37,389 nt of DNA from Phoronis australis (Eukaryota > Phoronida > Phoronidae). The notes beneath the pieces are model-generated. The model had not been told where the DNA came from. It saw nothing but the letters and a program-made list of their open reading frames with translations, and did not search any database. Both the position numbers and the translations under genes were made by a program. The DNA lies in assembly GCA_002633005.1 (NCBI GenBank), contig NMRA01000807.1, positions 100,183 to 137,571 on the forward strand, in the 5' to 3' direction. Positions 10,148 to 20,574 of this stretch are shown in pieces. Position 1 is the first letter of the stretch. Each line of letters starts with the position of its first letter.

Positions 10148-12028
10148 AAAATCGTTAATATTAGTAACCACATTGCCACTATTAATTACTGATACCAATA
10201 CACATTGTTATTGTTAATATTTTTATTATTACTTTATGACTGTTCTTCTCCTCCCCCTCCTCCTTCTATTTCAATTGCCATTGAATCGTTATTAGTTGAA
10301 GAGGTCACGATGCATTGTTAACGATATTTTATGCAAAACATACATTTTCACATACTTCACCGGTGTACCGTCACGCGAAACCAATTGTTAGCACAGAAGA
10401 CGTCTCTCGTGTTTATTCGTGGTCACTTGCATTGGAATAGGTTATGAATGCAACAAGGCCACACCGTACAACAACAGACGTTGACAACATTACAGTTCTA
10501 ATTAGTTTTTCTTACGCGACAAGACGCGATTTAGTAATTGTATTGTCACACATTACTGGAAGGTGTACGCTTCATCCGCAACACCTGTTTCTACAGAATT
10601 ATTCTTAAAATATCTTTGGTTCCATAAAATTCAACCTCAATTCTGATTCTCAAAACTTGATCGATATGCACAGTACCAAAACGTTTTCTACACTATATTA
10701 CGACAGCATTACTGGTTCTATGTAAAACAAACAGAAAAAAACTACATTATCAAACTAGGCACCTTAAAATTTGCTAATGCGCCAACAGCAGTTTTTGTGT
10801 ATCGATTCACTTACACGCTGATGGCGCATAATTTCGAAAACGATAACTCCAGCGAAGCATGGTTTAATAACGTCAAGGTCGCCTTTTGGTAACAAGTGGC
10901 TTAACCATGACATTGAATTGCAACTCAAACATAGATCTTGTTGTGAGTGTTTTTGTAAACATATTTCTTAAAAAATATCCGAATGAACTTATTCAGGTTA
11001 CGCTTTGTCAGATACTTTGGTGTAAATTTCAGTAGTTCAATGATCTGTGGAGTCTTAAGCAAGAACAAAAGGTTCGAGGTGTTAACTAGATATCATTGAA
11101 AGAGCTCACATAACGGAGAGATAAACTGAGGTTAGAAAAATGTCCAAGTTTGACCAACTTCTTAAAATCATAAGCCAGAAATGACTGATCGGATTCATAT
11201 GAAACTGTTACATACTTTGCTTGAAGAAGTGTTCTCCACAACTCTGTTACAAATAGTTTTAGAAATGTTCCGTTTTTGCATGAGAGCTAATCAAAAATAG
11301 AACTTCCTGATTTCCATGAAACAAGAAAACTAATAGTTGCCCAGTAAAACAAAAATGAAATAATGATTTAGACATTTTTAACAGCGTCTTTGAGATTCCA
11401 TCTTGAACATCAATGTCAAAAGAAATTGGATAATGTTATTGATACCGATGTTTTGCTTTTATTGTACATTTCTTTTTGATAAAAAGGCATTGTCGCGTGA
11501 CCTAATCAATGACAGATTGGTAAGGAATCAAACATGAAATTCTACATAAAACAGGTTTTCTAACGTCAGACAACATTGAAGCAAACCCATAGCTTTTAGA
11601 TATTCGGCTATAACACAAACTTATACATAAGGTCCTTCCACACGGAAATCTCGTTTTGTCATTGAATCCGAGACTTCATATCAACATGGTATTTACCGTT
11701 AAGTCACAATTATAGAATTCTTTTAACAGTTCTTTTGTTTTAGAGTGGAAAATTTTCTATTTAATCTAAGAGACAGATACACGTCAATTGGTTTTACATT
11801 TTCATTTTAATTTACAGTAATATCACGTAATGTCGATAAAGTTTATCTCCAACCTTATTCACAAAAATGGTCATTTTTACAATATTTCACATGTGTCTAG
11901 TAAAATACCTAATCTTCATTCTCGGGAAACTTCAAATACAAAATATATACTGCGTAGCGAGAAAAATAGATTTAACAAAACCACCTTGGAACCGCACAAC
12001 CGCGTGGATATTTTTCACTACTTATCCG

Positions 12029-12041
12029 AGGTCAAAGGTTA
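12029..12041 (+). promoter_or_regulatory. DR1-type nuclear receptor site
   Basis: AGGTCAAAGGTTA: two hexamers spaced by one base, the HNF4/RXR heterodimer arrangement. Sequence match only; function is not shown. Confidence 0.3.
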
Positions 12042-13881
12042 AAGGGCTTTCAATCAAATCGAATCTCCCACTAGGTACAGAACAGCTTCGTATACCCTCA
12101 GTCCTATCATTCACAAAATCGCCTCATATTGAGTCAACGAGGTGTAATTATGGTAGAATGGTGCCGAGGAAAACAAAAACAAAACGTAATTTTGATCCTA
12201 ATGGAGTTGTGCGTCTACGTGCATACGACCGTTGGCGTTGAGAACGAATGCTACGGTCGCCTCGGGCCTCTGTGGTCATTAACACAGCAAATTGTGAAAA
12301 GAGATAAATCCACACCTTAATTTCTTCATTTAATTAATAAATTGACATTTCAATGTTTCGATCTCATGCTAACGACATGCTTTAACCACCGATTCGATTT
12401 TTATTATCCATTTCTTACTTGGTTTCGTATCAGTCTCCCATCACGTGACGTGTACAGGCTACGTGTATAACAATGAAGTGTGACCTATTTATATAAAAGT
12501 AGGTCAAATGGTTGCAAATAACAGTACGAGTTAGTTGGGAACGGTACGTTTTAATGATAATTAAGTTAATTACGCACTGCAAAATCAATTGACATTGCGA
12601 GTGAATGTTGAAATAGCGAACAAGTTTAAGCCTTGTATAGGTTATGTCTACCGAAAACAAGCTTTCACCGAATAATGAACCGAAGACTTTGTGATTTTCA
12701 CTCGTCCCAGTTTAACCGGCTTTTTCTCGGCTTCGGCAAATCGACTTCATTTGAACTTAGGAACACGAGTTCTCGAAAACAGCTGGGTGGATTTTGCTGA
12801 AACTTTCAAAATTTAATATTTAGCCATCAGTCTCAAAAACCCTGTTAGGATTTTCGATATAAAGACCTAATGTAATGTGACAAAGACGAATACGACTTCC
12901 GTTTTTTACGAGTTGATTTGTCACAGAAACCAAACGAAAAGACTAATCGAAAATTTCTAAAAGCGTTTTTGAGGTAACTGATGAAGTTTCATTTAAAAAA
13001 GTTTCATTAAAATCGACCGAGGGGTTATTTTGCAATGAATGTACCTTTCTGAAAAATAAAATTTTGACTTAAACAAGGTTTTTACGTAAAAATAATAATG
13101 GTACATTGATACAAAAAGTATTTTCATATTCCCTAATATTTTTCTTTCAGAAAATATATACTTTTACTAGTTGACAGAGCTTAGTTTTTTGATATATGAG
13201 TTTGAATAGAGGCCACTAAATAAGGTAGGAGATAACCTTAATTGGACAGTAAAGTGAGATGACATAACGTACAGCTGCCGATTACATCAAGCATTGTCTG
13301 TAGAATGTGAGTGTGCCCATTTTGAGGAAAGTGTTTTAAAAAATGTCTTGTCTGATTTTTGTAGGTCGTCTAGTTGAGGGGAACAATCGACGATTTACTA
13401 CACTTGCTTATCTCGATTTTTTAAGGAATCGCCACCCTTGTTTATTTCCGGTGGGCCGGCGTGAACCCAGTATCAATGGTTTTCGTCATGCCTTTCCTAA
13501 TCCATATTCCTTAAGTCTTGGGAACTCAAAACACTCCGATTTTTCAGTATACGACATTTGGAGCAACAAACTACGGATTAGTCGGCATGTGAACTCTAAT
13601 CGTAAATGACAAATTTGAGTTTGTGGTGTAGACAATGCCAGTGAAACTAGAACACGCTTACTCTTCTGCATTACTTAATGGAACAGAGCACTCATTTTCG
13701 TCGTCATCATCATTGTCCTCATATTTGTTCCACTCGTCATTACCATGATCGCCATCATTTTCGCCATTGTTACCGTCGTTTTCTTTTTAGTGGTGAAAGT
13801 TGTTGCATTTGCTGTTTATTGACAAATCAAGAATACACAGTTCATAGCTAACATGTTGATAGCATCTATGTATTGTGTGAC

Positions 13882-14180
13882 CAGTGGCGGATCTAGGATA
13901 TCATAAGAGGGGGCCAACAATTTTTCTCGGCCAAACGCACAAAGTACGATTGCATGTGCGTGTCTCGAATTTCCGTGGATGTGGACCATCTAGTAAAACA
14001 CAGTCGGAGGATTAAAAAAAAAACGGGTGAACAATTGTTCCGGCTGTCTCAATCGGACACTTGCAATGCGGTTCTGCCCCCCCCCCCCTCGGCCGCATGT
14101 TACTTACCGACGTTAATTAGTGAACTCAATATTTCCTCACGCTCTTTCTGCCCCCCTCCGCCCCTTAGATCCGCCTATGA
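13882..14180 (+). mobile_element. hAT-like MITE, both ends present
   Basis: Starts CAGTGGCGGATCTAGGATATC (13882 on) and ends with the inverted form TTAGATCCGCCTATG(A) at 14180. GTGAC stands immediately outside both ends (13877-13881 and 14181-14185), a possible 5-bp target duplication, although one-base ambiguity at the right end leaves this open. The first 22 bases match the minus-strand end at 1021. About 300 bp, with C-rich and G-rich interior runs; no transposase. Open frames across it are chance. Confidence 0.65.
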
Positions 14181-15840
14181 GTGACTGCAGCAGACTACTG
14201 CTTTCAAAACTATTAAAACAGCTAATTACACCCATACAGTTCGGTCTAATAAAAAATAATTATTTTAGCAAACATTTGATTTATACAAGGAGTAGTAAAG
14301 CCACAACTGTAACTCACGAGTTGTGTCTTAAATCTGGAAATTAAGGTTGACAGCAAAGTCAAAAATGTGAGCAATGGATGATTTATAAATATACGTATGT
14401 CAAGTACTTGTACCGGAAATTTTGTAATGGTCGTGATTAGTCACACGGAAGGAAGATTAAACGTGTTTAATGTAGTTGAAATCATTCTGTCTGTACTGAT
14501 TACTATGTCTCGTCATGCGTGCAGAATGGAGTAAACTACGCTGTTTGTATGCCCTCATACACGGACGTATTTGTCAGGGTTTGTCTAACTATTGGTTGAA
14601 TCCGACGAGGAAAGCAGGTGTCGTTAATTGACTTACTTCAAGTAATATTGGTGGTACGGGTAAACAGTTGCAGCTAATCTACTGATGAAAGTCATTTGTA
14701 ATTTTTTCTCTTGGAGATATTCTGACTGACAGATTCCATGTAAGACTGAAACGCAAAAAACGAAGATAAACGATTCTGAAATTTCCAGATGCGATAATTT
14801 AAAGTACCGTCCCCATGCCGTGGACGAGAAGCATGTGTCATTAAGGGAATATTCCAGGCTTTTGCGAATTCAAGTGTTCATCCTGTTATGGGTTTGCGTT
14901 GTTACTGAACTTGAATTAAATAACTCCATCTTGAAAGACCGCGACGGCAATCTAATTAATAGCCAGTATTTATTCACAATGCAGCTGCGCACTGACCTTT
15001 TTTCCTAGCCTCGTTTCAACCTCCAGCGTGCAGTTTATTGGCTTCCTTACTGGTACTCGGACAGTGAGACTGTACAATTACCGTGCGAACATCAACATGA
15101 TACTACGATTATTATGATGAGGGGACGTTGGGAGAGCCAGCCTTCGTTGCTAAGTTACTCGACGTCATTTCTATGACCAGCTTGCAGTGATACTAGTCCA
15201 TTTTTCCCTGCTGCCATGTTGTGTTTGTTTCTAATTCTGCACAAAGCATAATTTCATCATCTGTCACTTTTAAATGGCAAAAACTTAAATTTATGTCGGG
15301 AATTTAGCCAGATATCTAAGAACTACAGAATTAAACTGAGTAAAAGTACATATATTTTTGAAAGTAGAATGTCTTTAGATTTTTTTTTACGTGACACCAA
15401 TCTGTCATTAATTGGGTAACGTGACCGTATCTTTTACTGAAATGTAGCAAAAAAGAAACGTAAGGTACATTGTTAGCAAAACAACGATAACAATAACATA
15501 ACCAAAATTCGTTTGACTCGAATGTCTGATGAAATCTCAAAAGCGTAAATTATCATAAGGCAACTTATGATTTTTTTTCTAAAATTCATAGAATTTCTGA
15601 CGTCATGCAAAAATGGAAGTGTTTGATCCCTTTCGGTTTTGACCATTCTCGAGATATTCAAGATTTTCCGATGACTGTTCTTTTATTGATTGACTTTTCA
15701 TACAGCAGTCTCGGCGTACTTTACAGAAAATGCGTATGTAAATGGGTCTCCCAAAATGCTACAAAAGGTTTTAGGGACGTTGTCATCTCCGACTTACTGT
15801 TCTGGAATTATTTGACATTTACCAATGACTAGCAATGGTA
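14181..15840. other. Non-coding stretch
   Basis: No exon recognised. Frames at 14820-15008, 15331-15661 and 15605-15832 lack splice signals or known content. A perfect CRE octamer lies at 15598-15605. Confidence 0.5.
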
Positions 15841-15899
15841 CGTTTCTCGGGGTTCAGGGTGTTTGTTTGCACGAACACTACTCGTCGCAGTTTTCGACC

Positions 15900-16049
15900 A
15901 TTGACAGCAAAATTTGTGCACTAGTATGTTATCGCGCGCTTCGCTTGCAATACATGGTAATATCTCGCGAAATATTGCGCGTTCTTGCATTTTTGCGAGA
16001 TTCTCGACTCTACGGAACGCACGCCTGGTTGCAAGCGTATCCTAGCAAA
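15900..16049 (+). promoter_or_regulatory. CpG-rich promoter-like patch
   Basis: CpG density rises sharply here (runs such as TATCGCGCGCTTCGC). TCTCGCGA at 15963-15970 is the core of the TCTCGCGAGA promoter element bound by BANP in vertebrates, and the patch runs into AAAATGGCGGCC, a YY1-type motif overlapping the ATG at 16050. In many animal housekeeping promoters these two elements lie at the start site. Activity here is inferred. Confidence 0.45.
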
Positions 16050-16075
16050 ATGGCGGCCACTGAAGTGATTTGTCA
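16050..16075 (+). CDS. Candidate first coding exon (MAATEVIC...)
   Basis: ATG 16050 sits in a strong context (CAAAATGGCG) and opens MAATEVIC before a good donor, TCA|GTGAGT, which leaves two bases of a codon (phase 2). The upstream patch looks like a TATA-less CpG promoter. I could not find a convincing phase-2 acceptor downstream. The acceptor at 20663 keeps the frame for only 20 codons, and the 28218 exon is phase 0, so a direct join would break the frame. The rest of this gene, if real, is unidentified or beyond the window. Confidence 0.35.
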
Positions 16076-16119
16076 GTGAGTTTGATGTCAGAGATTGACT
16101 GTAGGTTTGTTTAAAAGGT

Positions 16120-16300
16120 CAGTGGCGGATCTACGTTTTCAGCAAGGGGGGGGTTAGGATTCCCGCCAAGGTCGAATCCTAGGCGCGTGGCGCCGAGCTG
16201 GGGGAGGTCGGGAGGGGGGTTTCCCCTCCCGTGTAAGAATTTTTTTTGTTTTTGTAGCCAAATAGTGAAATTTCCATGCATCCTTATAAGTTTCTGGCAC
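16120..16300 (+). mobile_element. hAT-like element, left end
   Basis: Begins CAGTGGCGGATCTACG and carries the same GGGGGAGGTCGGGAGGGG block and GC hairpin (about 16209-16231) as the element ending at 1021. The right end is not recognisable, so its extent is uncertain. No coding frame. Confidence 0.55.
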
Positions 16301-17294
16301 TTAACATGTCTCTGGAGTTTTTCTTAAGATAATTAAAAACCCTTCTCGATTTCGTCACATGAACTTGGCACATAAGTTTCGTGAAACCATATTGTGCACA
16401 TCTGGGTATGAGTCACGCCACCAGCAAAAAATTTTGTTGGAACATCTGCTTACACACCTTTTTAGCATACGATAAGTCGTATACGAAAAGTGTGGTGTGT
16501 ATACAGGGGTTTAGACAAATTCCACATATTCAAGAGCATAATTAAGGAGCACCGACGGGGCGTAAAAACTTGAATATCAGATGATCGCGTAACAGCAGCC
16601 TCAAGTTGTTTAAGAACGAAGACATGTACTGTTAGTCCGGAATTAANCGGTCAATTCACATCGGAAAAAATCCAGGCACTCAAAAATTTTACCAAAAACA
16701 CCAAATTTGACAGTTTTCTCCCCAAAATTGACACTTCCCTGCAAGTGCTAGGAAAAATCCGACTACAGATTCAGAATGATCGCACACTCTAAGTTCTAAA
16801 ATTGTGGTCACAGTATGCCCCTTACTAGCTACTTTTTTGGCAATTTTGATCTGTCTGACAGCCACCTGAAAAAGTCACCCGGTTTCTCGGACAGCAGGCG
16901 ACAGGGTTTGAAAGCAAATGACAGCCACCATTTTGCACCAAAAGTAGGTCACGGCTAAAAAAAATTGGCTTTTCTCATTGAAAAACACAAGTAAATCAGT
17001 TTCCTGGCATTTGTTTTCAACAAATTTCTCGAACAATCAGCCAAACCTGACATACGCCCTGTACATAAATTCTAGCGACTAGAAAATGCCCCCAACCCCC
17101 CTTGTGGCTGCAGCCTAACCGTCCAGTGCTACCTAACCCTTTCCCTTGCCAAGGTCCTCTCTAGAATCTTCCACGAGATGGCTCTGTTGTGCACTTTCCT
17201 GTGTACACTCTAGCAAGTCTTTTAGCTTCAACTACTATAGTTCATCTCAATATCCTCTTAATTTGAGCCCTTGTTATAACATTCTACTTATTTA
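16301..17294. other. Non-coding stretch
   Basis: No exon, hairpin or tandem repeat that I can support. It may include the interior of the hAT-like element starting at 16120. One unresolved base at 16647. Confidence 0.45.
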
Positions 17295-17314
17295 GCGATC
17301 ACCCTGGCCAACCC

Positions 17315-17348
17315 GCGATCGAGAACGCCCGGAAGGCGATCGAGAACG
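17315..17348 (+). repeat. 13-bp motif, left outer pair
   Basis: GCGATCGAGAACG at 17315-17327 and 17336-17348, 21 bp apart (two helical turns), within the terminal inverted repeat. Likely transposase-binding sites by analogy with subterminal repeats of other DNA transposons. Confidence 0.8.
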
Positions 17349-17364
17349 AGACCTTACACCAAAA

Positions 17365-17389
17365 ATGGCAGACGACAGTCACGTACCCG
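17365..17389 (+). CDS. First exon of the transposon's gene
   Basis: Sixteen bases inside the terminal repeat an ATG (17365, context AAAAATGGC) opens MADDSHVP and meets a full-consensus donor, CCG|GTGAGT, after one base of a codon. The nearest strong acceptor in the element is at 17971 (a seven-T run then CAG). Its exon starts in the matching phase but hits TAG within five codons, so the gene is dead in this copy. The start position so close to the end implies that the inverted repeat and inner arrays doubled as promoter or intron sequence. Confidence 0.5.
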
Positions 17390-17726
17390 GTGAGTTTAAG
17401 TGTCATTTTCTGCTTAAATAGAGGCTACTTTGGTACGAATGTTACACACAGAAAAGCGTCAGGGTGTAACCTTTGTTGTGGTTCTGAAATACTACTTGGC
17501 TTTTGCTTTTTTCAAATAAAGAGCTCAGAAAGCAATGACTTTCGGTAAAATGCCTTGCGCCTCGTAAAATCGACAAATTCTACATGTTATTAGCAATTCC
17601 AGGGTTCTTAAGGAGAGACGTGTGACGTTTATAGTTTAGTCGTCCCTGGTGACACCTTTGTTAGTTATGATTTGTGAAACAATTTGTGAGATATTTACCA
17701 ATACAAGCAGGTCCTTGTGTGAGACG

Positions 17727-17792
17727 GCGATCGGGAACGATGTCGTTAATTCTCTATGGCGATCGTGAACGCAAAAAAGGCGATCGTGAACG
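17727..17792 (+). repeat. 13-bp motif, left inner trio
   Basis: GCGATCGGGAACG at 17727-17739 and GCGATCGTGAACG at 17759-17771 and 17780-17792. The last two are again 21 bp apart, as in the outer pair. They lie in the first intron of the transposon gene. Confidence 0.8.
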
Positions 17793-17971
17793 TACATTTT
17801 TTTCTCTGCATTGGCCTGAATAGTCGTTCAAGTTACGGTATTATGTCAATAATTTTAGAATAATGCGGAGCCTGAATTAGTTGATGGGTTGATTATTGAT
17901 TACATTTCGTCATTATTTCTAAGTGAGATTTAGTCTAACAAACATAACGGAATGCGTTTGATTTTTTTCAG

Positions 17972-18424
17972 TTGAACTCTTAATGTAGCCACGCGATGAG
18001 TCCTTCAGGGTGTTAACGTCCACGCCTTCAAAAAAGAGTAGTACAACTGCTGCATGTTACAACAGAGTGTGTGTGTGTTGTGGTGCCTTGTTCAGGAACT
18101 AAGAAATCGACTTAATTTGACCACATGGCAATAAAATACAGTGACACTACAACAAAGCAAGACCTTTACCAGCCCTGTGATTGACGCGTTGCATGCGTCA
18201 AGAGGTTTTTTACCAATATAGTAAAACACAGCATGAAGCATCGTGCTCAGGAAGCAAGTCGATTCAGTGTCCTATCTGTGATCCATGTTTCACAGAAAGA
18301 GTGTAGCCTGATGCGACACTGCGTCACAGCACGAGGACACTCCTTTTTGTGGTGAATGTGACATGTCATGCAAACAGTATGTCTCCTTCTGCAGGCATAG
18401 CAAGCAGAAACGCCATGAATGAAA
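17972..18424 (+). pseudogene. Broken zinc-finger exon of the transposon gene
   Basis: After the acceptor at 17971 the frame is in phase with the first exon but has stops at about 17986 and 18106. It encodes a Cys cluster (VCVCCGAL, about 18070-18095), then three C2H2-like fingers in shifting frames. The first ends KRFFTNIVKHSMKH (about 18200-18240). The second is CPICDPCFTER (18268-18300), then, after a one-base shift, SLMRH (from 18305): Cys-X2-Cys-X3-Phe-X5-Leu-X2-His is kept across the shift. The third is CGECDMSC...RHSKQKRH (18348-18421) with Cys where Phe is usual. At least two frameshifts and several stops. It is probably a DNA-binding region of the element's transposase or an accessory protein; no catalytic domain could be recognised downstream. 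Confidence 0.5.
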
Positions 18425-19860
18425 TCATTAAGTACAGTGCTGAAGGTTATTAAGTCACTATAGTTTATTCAGATTTACAAAGTCTGTGGTTGGTAGTGGT
18501 CTGATGTGATAGTATTTTGACCTTTTGTTTTGAACCTTTTTTCCTCAAGTTTCTTTCAAAATTTGTATTATTTCAATAGGATCTTTAACAGAACCAGTAC
18601 ATTTTTATAGTGTTTAGGTAGATTGGGCAATACTTACACACAATTGCTCTGACCAATGAGTATTTTGAATGAAAATATACGTCTATGATTATTGTAGAAA
18701 TTGCTTTCATATTGCAGTTGATTTCCTGTGAGAGACTGTTATACTATCAATCAGCCCTAAATACATTGTCTATGATTCAGTGATGATTTAGTCATTCCAA
18801 AAGCAATTCGTTGGAAATGTTCAATGGATTTGTTTTTTTGATTTCCCTATAAATAAATTTATATATTTTTGTAAGACCAATTTTGAGGTATGTGTGTTAA
18901 AAGGTTAATATTATAATAGAAATGCTATAATATTGTTGGTTTCCTGTGTAAATGACTACAGTGTGTAGTTGAAGTGACGTTAATAACAACATGTTGACTA
19001 CGTTTTGAGAAAATCACAATATAGTATGTGTAATATAACTCTCAATCTTTTTCAATGTCACAGTAAACTCGAGATCATGACCTGATGATGCAGGTGAACT
19101 TAGGACCAATACTACAAAACAAAAGAGTCAAACACAACGTACATTCAAGCCACACAGTGCCACAAGTCAATCTGTTCATCTCTGTATCGATGTTATCAGT
19201 AAAACATGAAGTAAAATCCCACTCGTTTATCAGCACACCAATTTACACAACTTCTGGCCAATTTTTTGATCCCAGACGTTTATGAGTGAGAATCATCTGG
19301 TGAAGTCTTGCCGCACTCCCCTCTCTCCCCATGGGCAAGGTCATCATCATTCTTTGACTTCACTCGCTAGTTGCTTTTTTTCCTTTTGCTGTCACAATTT
19401 TTTAATAAGATTTTACACTCGCTTTCATCTCGGTGCTGCAACAATTTGTTTACCCCTGGCTGACAGGCCACGTGGAGCAACTCCTGAGTGAGTCTTCAGT
19501 TTAGAAACCCTTGTTCTCAGTGGTTTGGTCTAAAAGTAGATGCCTGGCCTGTACTTTTCAAAACACTGGTCAGGTGTACCTTCACGTCGTGGGTAACATG
19601 TTCGACGAAGCTCGCCAGTGAACTTGTTTCCTGTAATGAGAAGATAAATTCGTTTGTGAAACTAAACTTGAATTACGCTTGATGTACATGTAGTGCTCAT
19701 GGCAATTTAATGGAAATATGCTATGTTGTTGTTCAGTTTTGATACGAAAGTAACACAGTAACGACACAAAATGTGATTAAATCATTGCACCACACTTATT
19801 GTGTAACCTTTTTCACGCTTTATAAGTAAAAAGTTCATTACTGTTCAACACACCACAATG
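18425..19860. other. Transposon interior without a recognisable domain
   Basis: AT-rich. Three short frames at 19085-19285, 19282-19491 and 19488-19682 overlap head to tail and might be transposase remnants, but I see no catalytic motif. The first part resembles intron or 3' flank. Confidence 0.4.
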
Positions 19861-19927
19861 CGTTCCTGATCGCATAAACAAACACAAGTTTGCGTTCCCG
19901 ATCGCTTATCGTTGCGTTCTCGATCGC
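19861..19927 (-). repeat. 13-bp motif, right inner trio
   Basis: Minus-strand copies: GCGATCAGGAACG (19861-19873), GCGATCGGGAACG (19893-19905) and GCGATCGAGAACG (19915-19927). Mirror image of the left inner trio and at a similar distance from the end (about 410 bp against 430 bp). Confidence 0.8.
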
Positions 19928-20288
19928 ATCTTTCAACAGAAAATCGTCGAAAAATCAGAGATCCTGACAAAACTACAAAAAGCAGGCGTGGCGTTATATT
20001 TTCACACCTCATTTCTTCATAAATCCGTGGTCAATTTATTGATTTAGTGCCAAAAATAACGGCAATTTGCCAAAATGACATTCAAATCACCTTCGGCTTA
20101 AGCGATGCCTCGGTCAACGTAACTTTTCTCCTATAATTGGGAGAGACACTAGCCTAAACCTCTACGTGCCCTTCCTAAATGTGTTACGCATTGAAGTCAT
20201 GTCTCTGTTTTCACAGTGGAAGTAAAAAAACAACGAAAATTCATCAAATTTACTCACCTTGCCTGACTTCGCTTCTCGCGCCAAATTT

Positions 20289-20322
20289 CGTTCTCGATCG
20301 CTTTCCGGTCGTTCTCGATCGC
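20289..20322 (-). repeat. 13-bp motif, right outer pair
   Basis: Minus-strand GCGATCGAGAACG at 20289-20301 and 20310-20322, 21 bp apart, mirror of the left outer pair. Confidence 0.85.
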
Positions 20323-20542
20323 GGGTTGGCCGGGGTGGCGATTGGATAATAAAAACCACATGATCTTATCTGATCATATCATTGGTTGTTACAATTTGCT
20401 CTCAGGAATTTCTAAAATCTCCAGAGTGCTTTGACCCCAGAACCAATGTTGCAAACACCATCTAAAAATAGATTTTGACGTTAAAATACATGCCAACAAG
20501 TTTGACCCCGTGATTTAAAAGTACATAACACAAATTTTGAGC

Positions 20543-20574
20543 AACTTAAAATGGATCTATTTTTACTAATTACT
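20543..20574 (+). repeat. SINE tail fragment
   Basis: Thirty-two bases (core AACTTAAAATGGATCTATT) identical but for one base to 3763-3794, without the tRNA-like head. Confidence 0.75.

Larger units (their letters stand above)
8848..13881. other. Long stretch without a recognisable gene
   Basis: About 5 kb of AT-rich sequence. I see a pyrimidine low-complexity run, one perfect CRE octamer (9819-9826) and a DR1-type half-site pair (12029-12041). The longest frame, 11867-12241, has no splice context or recognisable content, and the frame at 13343-13609 is likewise unsupported. If the exons at 8.2 or 8.7 kb belong to the 28-kb gene, this is intron. Confidence 0.5.
17295..20342 (+). mobile_element. 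Complete 3,038-bp DNA transposon with mirrored 13-bp arrays
   Basis: The element occupies 17300-20337. Its ends are 50-bp inverted repeats (17300-17349 and 20288-20337) with three mismatches, starting CACCC(T/C)GGCCAACCCGCG. GCGAT flanks both sides directly (17295-17299 and 20338-20342), a 5-bp target duplication. Each end holds five copies of GCGATCGNGAACG, all pointing inward from its own end: an outer pair in the inverted repeat and an inner trio about 400 bp inside. A spliced gene with a zinc-finger exon lies in the left half and is broken. CAC ends with a 5-bp duplication recall Transib/RAG-like elements, but the inner sequence does not confirm this and some hAT subgroups also duplicate 5 bp; I leave the superfamily open. 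Confidence 0.85.

Noticed and set aside
11867-12241. 124-codon open frame
   Set aside because: No recognisable motif, no acceptor or donor in phase, composition like its flanks.
17300-20337. Firm assignment to Transib/RAG-like transposons
   Set aside because: Only the CAC start and 5-bp duplication fit; no catalytic core or RAG-like heptamer/nonamer layout is visible, so it stays a hypothesis.
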